64,000 nt of DNA from Hordeum vulgare subsp. vulgare (Eukaryota; Streptophyta; Magnoliopsida; Poales; Poaceae), in NCBI RefSeq assembly GCF_904849725.1, contig NC_058524.1:493832263-493896262 (forward strand). The letters are read 5' to 3'. Below are positions 44,152-55,831 of the stretch, piece after piece; positions within the stretch are counted from its first letter, which is position 1; every line of letters begins with the position of its first letter. The notes beneath the pieces were generated by a model, which was not told where the DNA came from, did no database searches, and saw nothing but the letters and a program-made list of their open reading frames with translations. A program made the position numbers and the translations under genes.

Positions 44152-45668
44152 TTCTACCTCTTGAGCTTGCGTTGGTTTTCCCTTGAAGAGGAAAGGGTGA
44201 TGCAGCAAAGAAGCGATAAGTATTTCCCTCAGTTTGAGAACCAAGGCATCAGTCGAGTAGGAGTATCAAGATGAGGCACCAATGAATCTGTGCAAAAGCA
44301 AACAAACTTGCACCCAACACGATAAAGGGGTTGTCAATCCCTTCACGATTATTTGCAAGGTGAGATCTGAAGGTGAAAAGTGCAACAAAGTAATTTTGTA
44401 GATCTGAATATAGGATGTGAAGTACACCTGGGGACCATAGTGTTCACTAGAGGCTTTTCTCATGATAGCAAGTATTACGATGGGTGAACGAATTACTGTC
44501 GAGCAATTGATAGAATCACGCAAAGTCATGACGATATCTAAGGCAATGATCATACATATAGGCATCACGTCCGAGACAAGTAGACCGATACTTTCTGCAT
44601 CTACTACTATTACTCCACACATCGACCGCTATCCAGCATGCATCTAGTGTATTGAGTTCATAACAAACAGAGTAACGCCTTAAGCAAGATGACACGATGT
44701 AGAGGGATAAATTAATGTAATATGATATAAACCCCATCTTTTTACCTTGATGGCAACAACATGATGCGTGCCTCGCTACCCTTTCTATCACTGGGTGAGG
44801 ACACCGCACGGTATGAACCCAAAACCAAGCACTTCTCCCATTACAAGAATTATAGATCAAGTTGGCCAAACGAAACCCATAACTCGAAGAGAATTACAAG
44901 GATACGAAATCATTCATATAAGAGATCAGAGGAGACTCAAATAATATTCATAGATAATCTGATCATAAATCCACAATTCATCGGATCTCGACAAACACAC
45001 CAAAAAAGAAAGTTACATCGGATAGATCTCCATGAAGATCAAGGAGAACTTTGTATTGAAGATCCAAGAGAGAGAAGAAGTCATATAGCTACTAGCTATG
45101 GACCCGAAGGTCTGTGGTGAACTACTCACCCATCATCGGAGAGGCAATGGTGTTGATGAAGAAGCCCTCCGTGTCCGAATCCCCCTCCGACAGGGCACCA
45201 GAATGGTCTTAGATGGGATCTTGCGGAGACAGAAGCTTGCGGCGGCGGAAACGTATTTTCGTGGCTCTCTCCTTTGGTTTCGGGATTTTAGAGAATTTAT
45301 AGGCGAAAGAGGTAGGCCAAAGCAGCCATGTGAGGCCCATAAGCCTGCCAGGCGCCCCCCCCTAGGGCGCGCCTAGGGGGCTTGTGACCTCCCACAAGGT
45401 CTCCTGCCTTGGTTCTCAAGTCCCCTGCGTATCTTCTGTAATGGAAAAAATCATCCCGCGGGTTTTATTCCGTTTGGACTCTGTTTAATATTATTTTCTG
45501 AAAAAGGTCAAAAACACGAAAAAAACAAAAACTGGCACGAGGCACTGAGTTAATAGGTTAGTCCCAAAAATGATATAAAATAGCATATTCATGCATATAA
45601 AACATCCAAAGTTGATAACATAATAGCATGGAACCATAAAAAATTATAGATACGTTGGAGACGTATCA
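44152..45668 (-). mobile_element. Solo LTR F (Athila-type, minus strand) in element D 3' LTR
   Basis: On the minus strand it reads TGATACGTCTCCAACGTATC .. AAGCTCAAGAGGTAGAA, 1,517 bp. The TSD GCCAC is perfect (44147-44151 and 45669-45673). D's LTR continues with CAAGGTGGGG as in the 5' copy. It has a GC-rich inverted repeat (about 45330-45400) and a TATA box (complement at 45297-45304). Same family as E, but in opposite orientation. Its terminal CA has become AA. Confidence 0.92.
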
Positions 45669-48514
45669 GCCACCAAGGTGGGGCGATGCTCTCGGCCAGT
45701 TCCAGCCTCCCCCGAGGTGTCCAACCTCTTCCCCGACAACCCCTCTGCGTGGAGCAACCCTTAGAGCCCCTCCTTCCCCGTGCTAGAGCTCGTGCGACGC
45801 GTGCCCGCGCGCACGAGAACCGGCCAAGGTTGCGCAGCCACGGATGCTCGACTCCTCCCTCTCTCCCTCTGCAGCAGATGGTTCTCGCAGTCCAAAACCA
45901 TGTCCTAAGGCCGTGGTTTCAACCCCAGCTCCTCCCTGCACTCCCATGCACGCCACGGTGAGTCACCGGCGCTCTCGAATCGGCTCACCGCCGCGGGCCT
46001 ATAAATAGCCCTCCCCTCGCTCCAGCACCCCTCAGATAGCTTCACCACGACCACAACCACCTCCCTAGCCACCCGAGCAAACCAGCAGAGCCCCGGTGCT
46101 CGATATCGACCGAGGCCCCTCTACCTCGGAGCTCCGGCCGATCTCCGCTACACGACGGCTCCTGCGCCCCTCGACCCACCAAACTGATCCCCACAACCCC
46201 ACGAAGCTTTCCCCCAACTCGCCCGAGCATTTCTGTGCCTCTAGCCACCTCCTCGACCACCTCCTGAAACTCCTCCGCCACGGCCTCCTCGTCACCGGCG
46301 AACCCCTACCTCTCCGACGTTGTTCCGACCACCAGCACGTAGGCGGCGACATGGCAAACCCATTCCAGTCTTTGTTGGGGCTTGAGAACGTCGGCAGACT
46401 CGCCGTCGTGCTCCTCCTCCTCCTCTCTGGCCAAAGGTAGGAGACGACCCCGATAGGTGTGCCCCACCTGTCGGTGGCCCAGCCTCCTCCCCCACGCTGT
46501 CCACGGGCACTGACTGCAGGGCCCGCACGTCAGGTTCGAACCTGACGACGCGCGCGCGTGGGTAGGCTGTCGGCTGGCCATGGGCCAGCCCAGTTCCAGG
46601 CCGAGCCAGGCCGGGGACTTAGCCCGTTTTTCTTTTATTTTAAAAACCTGATTTCTAAGATTTTTATAAAAACATTTAACCAGTGTAAAAATATAATTTG
46701 TCCACTCTTATTCTTCTAAAAATATGTAGTATTTAATATATGATTGGGTGAATTTCTCTACAACTATTCTGTTTTACAATAATAAAAAGGACTAAATTGG
46801 AATAGTTTTGCTTCTGTTTGGTTAATTTTAAAAATGTTCCTTCAAGAGAAACTGAGGCAAATATTTTTCAAAATGATAACTTAGATTTATCAGAAATAAA
46901 GAACGTTTTGAAAATGACTTTGTGATCTGTTTCTGTGTGGGCTATTTCTTATTTATTGTTTTATTGACGATAGAAAATCCGTGTGACGAGGGAATCGGAG
47001 CGGAAGACCTCGAAGACCCCGGATACCTAGCTGAGCAAGGCAAGCAGCCCATTGACCATGATTGAGCATATGTTATATTGCAATGTTAAGTTAGCAAGTA
47101 TTTTTGTTGCATATGATCATAAGTGCCGGTAAATCATTTGATATGATGTTACCGATGGCTCCTCCGGAGCACATGCATTGAGCTTGATCCTACCCTTTCT
47201 TGAGGGTCATGCTAGTATGATGTTGACAAGTAATGATAGAGTAAACAAGCATGAGCATGTTGTTGGTATTAAACAAGGATTTACGAAAACCCCGTCGGGT
47301 GCCACTAATGCCCGAGGGTGATGATGAGTTAGGTGGCCACTTTCGGTGAAGTGGTGCACCTGGTATTTTGAGTAAGTATGGTTTCGGAAATGGGATTTGA
47401 TTTATGATGTGTTGACCGTCCCAACCTTACGAGTAAGACCACGTTAACCCTCATGGGACAGGGCTATGTTAATTACTCTGGTCAGTGCTAGCAAAGAGCC
47501 ACATTACTAGTGGCGGGAGTGATGTGTGGTCACTCTCGTGATGGGGTCGTGCCAGGTAGGACGACTATGCCATTTTTATGAGTTCGAGGCACACTGTTGG
47601 TCCCCGCATGGTTGATACTGTCCAGAGTCGGTGCTCGTAAGACATACAACATGTGGGTTGGGTACCAATCGAGTGGACCTCTTTGTCTAGTATCGTCAGG
47701 GGAAAAGCATTGATCGGGTACTTACCTCAGGTATGTTATATACCGCGAGTCGTGGATGACACAGAAGTTTCCCGGATCTCGTGGGTCCAGCGTACTACCT
47801 CTACACAGTGTAAAACTATTCGAATAGCCGTGTCCACGGTCAAGGACAGTTGGGTAATCCTGCTTAAACTACATCCAGTTATTTCCACATAAACCAAGTG
47901 TGTGTGAGTGGTGTCGGAAAAGGTGTTTTCATGAAAGTAATGATATGACCAAGTTTGGTGACTTGGCATATAGGGTGAGCCCGGATGGTTCATCCCTCGA
48001 CAGATATATTGATATCTGTAACCTGTTCTTCAAAAGTAATTCTTTAATTTAATGCATATTCATGATCAACCCACCAAGAGAAGTTCCACCAAAGATGCAT
48101 GTTATTGTTATCCTTCACTTTCATTGTTCATATCATGGGCTGTTTGCGAGTACATTCGAAGTACTCATTGGCTTGCCACTGGTTATGTTATTGACCATAC
48201 ATGGAAGGACCAGCGTTTGGAGATGAATATATCTTCGGAGACGCCCCTGCGAACTAGGACGCTTCCAAGTCAAAATGCATGTCGGTGTAGGCTTGATGGC
48301 ATGGGCACCCGCTTAGCCCCTATGAATTTCGCTTTTAGTTGTATTGAGTGATTTGACCTTAGGCCCTGCTTTGTGAACCTGACCATTCGGTCTTGTGTTG
48401 TAATAATCGGTATTTGGATGTAAGACTCTCTTATTCGGTATCTGTGTTCGGTTAACATTGATCTTTGGGATCACTGAGCACGGCGATCTCGACTCGTAAG
48501 TCAGGGTCCCCACA
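45669..48514 (+). repeat. Element D 3' LTR, right segment
   Basis: It resumes with GCCACCAAGGTGG and matches 32680-35521, including the TATA box TATAAATAG at 46000-46008, and ends AGGGTCCCCACA at 48514. Confidence 0.93.
46000..46008 (+). promoter_or_regulatory. TATA box, element D 3' LTR
   Basis: TATAAATAG lies before CCCTCCCC, at the same place as the weakened CAATAAATAG of the 5' LTR. Confidence 0.65.
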
Positions 48515-49037
48515 CCCTTAATATCCCTTAGTTTCCATTAGGACCTCGCTGCCACGGGAGGGTAGGACAAAAGATGCCATGCAAGTTTTTTTCTATAAGC
48601 ATATATGACTATATATGGAATACATGCCTACATTACATTGATGAATTGGAGCTAGTTCTGTATCACCCTATGTTATGACTTCTGCATGATGAATGTCATC
48701 CGACATAATTATCCATCACTGATCCATTGCCTATGAGCTTTCCACATATTGGTCTTTGCTAAGTTACTTTTCCGTTACAATTACTTCAAAACTGCTACTG
48801 TTACAATTACTTCAAAACTGCTACTGTTACGTTTGCCACCGATACCGTTACTTCCATACTACTTTGTTACTGAATACTTTGCTGCAGATATTAAGTTTTT
48901 TAGGTGTGGTTGAATTGAAAACTCAGTTGCTAATACTAGAGAATATTGTTTGGCTCCCCTTGTGTCGAATCAATAAATTTGGGTTGAATACTCTGCCCTC
49001 GAAAACTGTTGTGATCCCCTATACTTGTGGATTATCA
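48515..49037 (+). repeat. Element C 3' LTR, right segment
   Basis: It continues C's LTR from CCCTTAATATCCCTTAG and matches 22066-22554 of the 5' LTR, with a short duplicated TACTGTTACAATTACTTCAA near 48772-48825. It ends GTGGATTATCA at 49037. Confidence 0.92.
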
Positions 49038-49234
49038 CCAAGAAACCTTAACCATCTTTGATTAACGAGCTAGTCAACTAGAGGCTCACTAGGGACATTG
49101 TTTTGTCTATATATCCACACATGCATTTTTGTTTCCATTCAATACAATTATAGCATGGATAATAAACAATTATCTTGAAATAGGAAATATAATAATAACT
49201 GTTTTATTATTGCCTCTAGAGCATATTTCCAATA
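49038..49234 (-). repeat. Element G 3' LTR, U3-start segment
   Basis: On the minus strand it begins TATTGGAAATATGC (TG changed to TA) at 49234 and joins, across C, to the part ending at 21172. Confidence 0.9.
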
Positions 49235-49249
49235 GTCTCCCACCTGCAC
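49235..49249 (-). other. Element G polypurine tract
   Basis: GTCTCCCACCTGCAC is the complement of GTGCAGGTGGGAGAC, next to the LTR. It is one substitution from the A and B PPTs. Confidence 0.82.
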
Positions 49250-49285
49250 TAGAGTCAATAATCTAGCTTCATATCTCTATGTGAT

Positions 49286-49671
49286 TTACAATGTAATGAA
49301 TCTAACACCCATATAGTTCTGTTGTTGATCATGTTTTGCTCGTGGAAGAGGCTTTGTCAACGGATCTACAACATTCAGATCCGTGTGCACTTTGCAAATA
49401 TTTATGTCCTCCTCCTTGATGTACTCGCGTATGGCATTGAAGCGTCGCTTTATGTGTCTGGCCCTTTTGTGAAACCTTGGTTCCTTGGCTAGAGAAATGG
49501 CACCAGTGTTGTCACATAACAGATTTATTGGGTCCAGCGCACTTGGCACTACTCCAAGATCTGACATGAACTACTTCATGCAGGCACCAGTGTTGTCACA
49601 TAACAGACTCTGCTTCACATGTAGAATCAACTATGATGCTTTGCTTGGAACTACACGAGCTTACCGCACCC
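49286..49671 (-). pseudogene. pol: Element G RNase H, C-terminal part
   Basis: On the minus strand this reads LCDNTGAISLAKEPRFHKR, HIKRRFNAIREY, VHTDLNVVDPLTKPLP and ends GVRFITL with a stop at 49286, collinear with A's RNase H. Near 49580 about 35 bases of coding sequence are replaced by a second copy of a 25-bp segment (49499-49523 repeated at 49583-49607), which breaks the protein. It is interrupted at 49671 by solo LTR H. Confidence 0.87.
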
Positions 49672-52600
49672 TGATGTCTACGCATGCTTCTATTCTTGTA
49701 GACTATGTTGGGCCTCCAAGCGCAGAGGTTTGTAGGGCAGCAACAATTTCCCTCAAGTGGATGACCTAAGGTTTGTTGAACTCAGGTAAGTAGAGGTTGA
49801 ACATGTTCTCACTGAAGCAACCCTACAATTAAGATACAAGAAGTCTCTTGTGTCCCCAACACACCTAATACAATTGACAGTTGTATAGGTGCATGATACG
49901 TCCATTTTGCATCATGCTTTCATGTAGATATTTATCGCTTTTTGGGCTATTATTACACTTCACGGTACAATACTTATGCCTTTTCTCTCTTATTTTACAA
50001 GGTTTACATGAAGAGGGAGAATGCCTGCAGCTGGAATTCTGGCTTGAAAAAGGAGCAAGTTTGAAATACATATTCTGCGCAACTCCAAAAGCCGTGAAAA
50101 TCAACGAGGAATTATTTTGGAATTTATAAAAAATACTGGGAGGAAGAAGTACTAGAGGGGAGCCACTAGGAGGCCACAAGCCTGCTAGGCTTGGCCTACC
50201 CCCCTGGCCGCGCCTAGGGGGCTTGTGGGCTCCCTGTTGGCCCTCTGGCTCCCATCTTTTGCTATAAGGAGGTTTTCGTTCCACAAAAAATCAAGAGGAG
50301 GCTTTCGGGAGGAATCGCCGCCGCCACGAGGCGGAACTTGAGCAGAACCAATCTAGAGCTCCAGCAGGGTCGTCCTGCCGGGGAAACTTCCCTCCCGGAG
50401 GGGGAAATCGTCGCCATCGTCATCACCAACACTCCTCTCATCGGAGGGGACTCATCTCCATCAACATCTTCATCAGCACCATCTCATCTCCAAACCTAGT
50501 TCATCTCTTGTAACCAATCTCCGTCTCACGACTCCGATTGGTACTTGTAAGGTTGCTAGTAGTGTTAATTACTCTTTGTAATTGATGCTAGTTGGATTAC
50601 TCGGTGGAAGATTATATGTTCAGATCCTTGATGCTACTCAATACCTCTCTGGTCATGAACATAATTATGCTTTGTGAGTAGTCACTTTTGTTCCTGAGGA
50701 CATGGGATAAGTCTTGCTATAAGTAGTCATGTGAATTTGGTATTCGTTCAATATTTTGATGCGTTGTATGTTGTTTTTCCTCTAGTGGTGTTATGTGAAC
50801 GTCGACTGCATAACACTTCACCATTATTTGGGCCTAGAGGAAGGCATTGGGAGGTATTAAGTAGATGATGGGTTGCTAGAGTGACAGAAGCTTAAACCCT
50901 AGTTTATGTGTTGCTTCGTAAGGGGCTGATTTGGATCCACTAGTTTAATGCTATGGTTAGACTTTGTCTTAATTCCTCTTTCATAGTTGCGGATGCTTGC
51001 GAGAGGGGTTAATCATAAGTGGGATGGTTGTCCAATTTAGGGAAGCACCCAAGCACCGGTCCACCCACATATCAAACTATCAAAGTAGCGAACGCGAATC
51101 ATATGAACATGATGAAAACTAGCTTGACAGAAATTCCCATGTGTCCTCGGGAGCGCTTTACCTCCTATAAGAGTTTGTCCAGGCTTGTCCCTTGCTACAA
51201 AATGGATTGGGCCACTTTGCGGCACCGTTGTTACTATTGTTACTTGCTACTTGCTACGTATCATCTTATCACACAACTATATGTTACCGATAATTTCAGT
51301 GCTTGCAGAGAATACCTTGCTGAAAACCACTTGTCAGATCCTTCTGCTCCTCGTTGGGTTCGACACTCTTACTTATCAAAAGGACTACGATAGATCCCCT
51401 ACACTTGTGGGTCATTAGTGCACTAGTTTGGCCAAGAGATGTTAAAAGGCAAGTGATATGGATGGTAAAACAAGGTACTGTAAATCTGAAATAAAAATGA
51501 CAGCAGGCAAACATGAAACAAAAGTGATCGTAAACGGTGTTCAATGGTGGAAAACAAGGCCTAGGCTTCATACTTTCACTAGTGGCAACTCCCAACAACA
51601 TTAACATAATCTAATCACATGATATTTCCACTAAAACATGCAATGGAGACGTACTTGGAGGTCATTCCTTTGTGATCAAGAGAGGACGAGAATTATGTAG
51701 GGCTACAAAAGCACATCTCAGAGTTTATAGTTCTCATCTATGGATTTCCCAATGTCACCGCCGCCATCCAAAAAGAGTACCACAATCACCACAACATATA
51801 TCAACGATAGTCAAAGACAAGCACCAAGATACTCTCAATCTTCAATCAATTCACAAAAGAGGAAATCACTCATGAAAATAGTCTTCTAATCCATGTCCAA
51901 TAGACCGTTGTCACCATGGTCTCGGGGATTATACTAGATAAGATCAAGTAAGTACATCAATCCAATACATAGAAGAAGGGGAAACATCATGGGATCACCC
52001 TAGATTAAGATAGCCTATGATCACAATCAAGAGCACATCATGGGAGAGATAGATGACCACATAGCTACACGTAGAATACCTCAGCCCTGAGGAAGACTAC
52101 TCACACAAGGCCATGGTGAGCAAGAGGTTGATGGAGAGGTGCAGCCCTGAGAGGAGATGGCGGCCACGGCCCTGGGGGCGGCGGCCCTTGGCCCCCCTTC
52201 TTCCTTGGATATGGTGCTGGTATGGAGGTGGTTCTCCATCCCAAGGCGTCTGCCTCGGTGGAGGAAACTTCGTGGCCCTTGGTGGCCCTCCAGAAATCAG
52301 GTTTTTCCTCTCCTTATATGAGTCGGGACGATCATCCTTGGCCCCCCGATGGATGCCCTTTGATCCAAGGGATCTTGGACACCTCTAGAACCTTCATAGG
52401 ACCCCTCTCAGTCCTAATAAGGTCCCAAAGTCGTGGCTTGGCCGAATCCATCAAATATGGTAAGAGTTGGATTCAATCACGTCACCGATTCCTGTAATCC
52501 TGTAATCAGATATTTGTCCTTCAGTAAAACGGGCTTTCCTGGAGCGCCAAACTCCAAATGGGACGATTTTATCTCTAGAATTATCAGCATAAAATTCCCC

Positions 52601-52897
52601 ACAACTTTGGCATCTATTATTTTTCCATTGGTGGTCATTTCCAAGACGGAAAAAGACGATCTATAAAATATGTAGGGGGGCAGATTTCAGGAAAGTCACA
52701 GTCCCACTCCAACAAGGTTTCCTCTTCTATTTTTGATAGTTCCTACACATCAAAGTGTAAAACAAGAACATTGTGCAATTTTGCAACTATTAGTAGGTTA
52801 GTCCAAATAAATCATAAACTTAATATAAAAACAATTATCAAAAGCATAAAAGGAGCAAGAAACCATCAAAAATTATAAATACGTTTTCGACGTATCA
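49672..52897 (-). mobile_element. Solo LTR H (Athila-type, minus strand) containing solo LTR I
   Basis: On the plus strand it starts TGATGTCTACGCATGC and ends TTTCGACGTATCA, i.e. a minus-strand LTR TGATACGTCG .. GTAGACATCA. It is 1,697 bp without the nested I. The TSD is CACCC (49667-49671) and CAGCC (52898-52902), one mismatch. G's RNase H sequence resumes after it. A TATA-like sequence in minus orientation (CATATAAGG) is near 52312-52320. There is no coding content. Confidence 0.88.
49894..51417 (+). mobile_element. Solo LTR I (Athila-type) inside H
   Basis: TGATACGTCCATTTTGC .. CTTGTGGGTCATTA, 1,524 bp, perfect TSD GTGCA (49889-49893 and 51418-51422). The final CA has changed to TA. Same family as the 5' LTR of L (55832). 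It has a GC-rich inverted repeat (GGCCACAAGCC at 50172 against GGCTTGTGGG at 50220) and a TATA box GCTATAAGG (50261-50269). Confidence 0.92.
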
Positions 52898-52902
52898 CAG
52901 CC

Positions 52903-53385
52903 CCATTAAGAATAAATACGTATCCGGTTTGTGACTTAGAGTCATCCAGATTAGTGTCGAAGCTTGCATCGACGTAACCCTTTATTACGAGCTCTTCGTC
53001 ACCTCCATAAACGAGAAACATTTCCTTAGTCCTTTTCAGGTACGTCAGAATATTCTTGACCGATGTCGAGTGCTCCACTCCTGGATTACTTTGAAACCTG
53101 TCAGCCATACTTATTGCAAGGCTGACGTCTCGTATTGTGCACAACATTGCATACATGATAGACCCTATGGCTGAAGCATAGGGGACGACACTCATCATTT
53201 CTCTATCTTCTGCACTTACTAGGCATTGAGTCTTACTCAACTTTATACCTTGTAACACAGGCAAGAACCCTTTTTGGATTGTTCCATTTTAAACTTCTTC
53301 AAAATCTTATCAAGGTATGTGCTTTGTGAAAGTCCTATCATGCACCTTGATCTATCTCTATAGATCTTAATGTCCAATATTTAAG
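52903..53385 (-). pseudogene. pol: Element G RNase H N-terminal part and reverse transcriptase end
   Basis: On the minus strand it reads MPVLQGIKLSKTQCL, VVPYASAIGSIMYAML, SLAISMADRFQSNPG, NILTYLKRTKEMFLVYGG, and IKGYVDASFDTNLDDSKSQTG (RNase H first Asp), matching A. It is open from 53264 down to the H insertion. Upstream (to 53385) it continues in another frame with degenerate RT sequence, and is cut by J. Confidence 0.88.
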
Positions 53386-53908
53386 TGATACGTCTCCAAT
53401 GTATCTATAATTTACAATAATTCTATACGATTTTGGTATGATTTTATTAGAACTAACCCGGACTGACGCTGTTTTTAGTAGAACTACAGTGGTGTTGTTT
53501 TTGTGCAGAAATAAAAGTTCTCGGAATGGGCTGAAAATTTACGGAAAATATTTTTGAAAAATATAAAAAATACTGGAGCAAAAAGATACCGAAGAGGAGT
53601 CTCGAGGCAGTCACAAGCCTAGGGGCGCGCCCCCTGGCTTGTGCGTTCCTCGGGAGTCCCCTTGACGTGAGACCGATGCCAAAAATTCCTATAAATCCCA
53701 AAAAAAACCAGAAAGAAACCTAGATCGGGAGTTCCACCGCCACAAGCCTCCAGAGCAACGAAAAACCAATCGGGAGCCCGTACCGGCACCCTTTCGGAGG
53801 GGGAAACCATCAGCGGAGGCCATCTTCATCATCCCGGCGGTCTCCATGACGAGGAGGGGGTAGTTCACCCTCGGGGCGGAGGGTATGTACCAGTAGCTAT
53901 GTGTTTGA

Positions 53909-53924
53909 TCTCTCTCTCTCTCTC
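53909..53924 (+). repeat. (TC)n microsatellite
   Basis: A pure TC repeat of about eight units within LTR J. Confidence 0.9.
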
Positions 53925-55078
53925 GTGTTCTTGAGATGGCACGATCTTGATGTGTCGCGAGCTTTATTAATAAGATGAATCATACGGAGTTTTCCCCTCT
54001 CTATCTTCTTGTGATGAATTTAGTTTTCCCTTTGAAGTTTTCTTATCGGACTGAGTCTTTAAGGATTTGAGAACACTTGATGTATGTCTTGTGATGGGAT
54101 ATCCGTGGTGACAATGGTATGTTCTATTGATCCACTTGATGTATGTTTTGGTGGTCAACTTGCGGGTTCCGTGACCTTGGGAATCTATGCATAGGGGTTG
54201 GCACATGTTGTTGTCTTGACTCTCCGGTAGAAACTTTGGGGCACTCTTTGAAGTTCTTTGTGTTGGATTGAACATAATGAATCTGAAATTGTGTGATGTA
54301 TATCATATAATCAAGACCATGGGTGCTGGTGGTGAAATTGGAGTATCTAGGTCACATTAGGGTTTTGGTTGATGTGTATCTTAAGGTGTTATTTTAGTAT
54401 GAACTCTAGGGCTATTCGTGATACTTATATGGATAGCTCATAAGATTGACCAAAAAAGATAGCTTTGAGGTGGTTTCGTACCCTACAATAATTTCTTCGT
54501 TTGTTCTCCACTATTTGTGACTTTGGAGTGAACTCTTTGTCGCACATGGGGGATTTATATATGATTCAACTATGTTAGTATTGTTGGGAGAACTTGCACT
54601 AGTGAAAGTATGGACCCTAGGCCTTGTTTCCAAGCATTTGTACAACGTTTCGCTCAATGTTTAATATTTGTTGCATTGCTGTTTTTACATTTTCAGATTA
54701 CAAAAACATATATCTATCATCCATATTACACTTGTATCACCATCTCTTCACCGAACTAGTGCACCTATACAATTTACCATTGTATTGGGGGTGTTGGGGA
54801 CACAAGAAACTCTTTGTTATTTGATTGCAGGGTTGCTTGAAAGAGAGGAGTCCCTTGATAGTTCGGCAGGGAGAGAGAGGTACGGCGTCGAGAGCGGAGC
54901 TAGCGATCAACACCGGCAAGGTCTTTTACCCAGGTCCGGGCCGCTTGGCGCGTAAAACCCTACTCCTGCTTAGTTTGTATTATGTGCTTACTATAGGGTC
55001 ATTTGCTACAGTACTTAGTAGGTGATTAGGGAGTCTCCGATCCCAAAAAGTCCAACCTTTAAGAATGAGCCTTGGGCC

Positions 55079-55087
55079 TCCTTTTAT
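55079..55087 (-). promoter_or_regulatory. TATA box of LTR K
   Basis: CCTTTTATA on the plus strand is TATAAAAGG on the minus strand, a canonical TATA box, followed by GAGGCCCAAGG. Confidence 0.6.
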
Positions 55088-55367
55088 AGGCAAAGGGGTC
55101 ACCAACAGTGTGCTCACGGGGTGAATAGTGAACAGTGTTCACCGCTCTTCTTCTTCGGTGGTGTCAGGTGCAGTAAATGCCTTGTCTGACCCCTGACCTA
55201 CCGCAAGCTGGTTGTGACATGTACCCAGGTGAATCGACACCTCGGTCTTGCGTTGGCACACGAAGGATGTGTTGTAGCGGTCAGATTATGGTAGAAACGG
55301 GGGGAGGACACCTGGCGAGCGAAAGGGGCTTGCTGGCCTGGAGTCTCTGTCGGATGACTTGGTCACC

Positions 55368-55561
55368 TTCCTGCAAGGAGGGCTTGCCGGGGGCTTGAAC
55401 ACTTTCCCGACAAGGAGGGCTTGCCGGGGGCCTCGCCAGTATGTGCAAGCCTTCCCGGCAAGGGAGGCTTGCCAGGGTCTTGCTAATCTTCAGGAGTCTT
55501 CCCGGCGAAGTGGGCTTGCCGGGGCCTTGGGAATCTTCCCGGCAATGAGGGCTTGTCGCGG
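55368..55561. repeat. Array of five imperfect hairpin repeats
   Basis: Each unit has the form CTTCCCGGCAAGGAGGGCTTGCCGGGG, where CCCGGCAAG and CTTGCCGGG are complementary. Units start near 55368, 55404, 55451, 55498 and 55535 (spacing 36, 47, 47, 37). Units 1, 2, 4 and 5 carry one or two mismatches. No flanking cas genes exist and the host is a plant, so this is not CRISPR. Confidence 0.85.
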
Positions 55562-55831
55562 CCTTGCTTCTGGAGCCCTTGTACTCCACGCCCCTGGAAA
55601 GAGGGAACGACGTGGACTTGGTGGGTCTTGGATTGCCTTTCTACTATTCTTCCCCGTGCACTGCCGTCAGGGGCGTCGCCGATGCCCGTGCACAAGTCTG
55701 GGGCACAAGGGACCCCAGTCTCTAGTGGACCGACACCATCTTCATCCTACGCCACCCACGGATAGATAAACCTTAGTTCACTCACTTGAGGGAAACTTGC
55801 TATTGTCCTACAAAACTCCGCGCTTGGAGGC

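Larger units (their letters stand above)
31371..48514 (+). mobile_element. Gypsy element D (chromovirus-like, 4.1-kb LTRs) with nested solo LTRs E and F
   Basis: The 5' LTR is 31371-35521 (4,151 bp), the PBS for initiator tRNA-Met is at 35526, an extra ORF is at 35662-36450, gag-pol is at 36736-42806, the PPT is near 42836, and the 3' LTR is 42850-48514 (about 4,143 bp without F). PR-RT-RH-INT order defines Ty3/Gypsy. RT and RH motifs and the residual chromodomain-like C-terminus point to a Tekay/Del-type chromovirus. Net length without E and F is about 14.1 kb. It is not functional: nine in-frame stops and one shift. The LTR copies differ by about 10 bases in the first 190, so it is older than A. 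Confidence 0.93.
21173..49037 (+). mobile_element. Gypsy element C (Athila lineage), gag-PR only, with nested M and D
   Basis: This Ty3/Gypsy element has a 5' LTR at 21173-22554, a tRNA-Asp-type PBS (22566), gag and protease (22633-25207), no RT, RNase H or integrase, a broken ATHILA ORF1-like gene (26003-27024), a 3' non-coding region with solo LTR M, a PPT (30461-30472), and a 3' LTR split by D (30473-31370 and 48515-49037). The lack of pol suggests a non-autonomous family member that depends on a related Athila element. I recall Sabrina-type Triticeae elements having this design, but did not verify the family. Net length without nested elements is about 9.3 kb. Confidence 0.9.
54847..55735 (-). 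mobile_element. Probable LTR K (minus strand) with an internal hairpin array
   Basis: On the minus strand it starts TGTCGGTCCACTAG (from 55735) and has a TATA box TATAAAAGG (complement at 55079-55087) followed by a transcribed-like GGCTCATTC.. and CCTGGGTAAAAGACC segment, so it looks like an LTR of about 890 bp. It interrupts J, whose sequence resumes on both sides. The left boundary (near GAGGAGTCCCTTGATAG) is uncertain and no clean TSD is seen. It holds five spaced inverted repeats (55368-55561). The family is unknown to me. Confidence 0.6.
53386..55831 (+). mobile_element. Athila-type LTR J (solo or 5' LTR), split by K and by L
   Basis: It starts TGATACGTCTCCAATGTATC after TTAAG (53381-53385, the left TSD). 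Its middle and end match the complement of H (for example GTGTTGGGGACACAAGAAAC near 54787 and the CACTTGAGGGAAA segment near 55783). It is interrupted by K (about 54847-55735), resumes at CCATCTTCATCCTACGCC, and is cut again by L at 55832, about 40 bases before its expected end. The GC-rich repeat is at 53612-53642 and TATAAAT at 53690. A (TC)n run lies at 53909-53924. Confidence 0.85.

Noticed and set aside
55368..55561. CRISPR-like array
   Set aside because: Plant nuclear context, imperfect units, no cas genes, and spacers of 10-20 bases that are themselves part of the LTR.
55359..55769. 136-codon open frame over the hairpin array
   Set aside because: Repetitive Gly/Arg-rich reading of the K hairpins, present in several frames and both strands. 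Not a gene.
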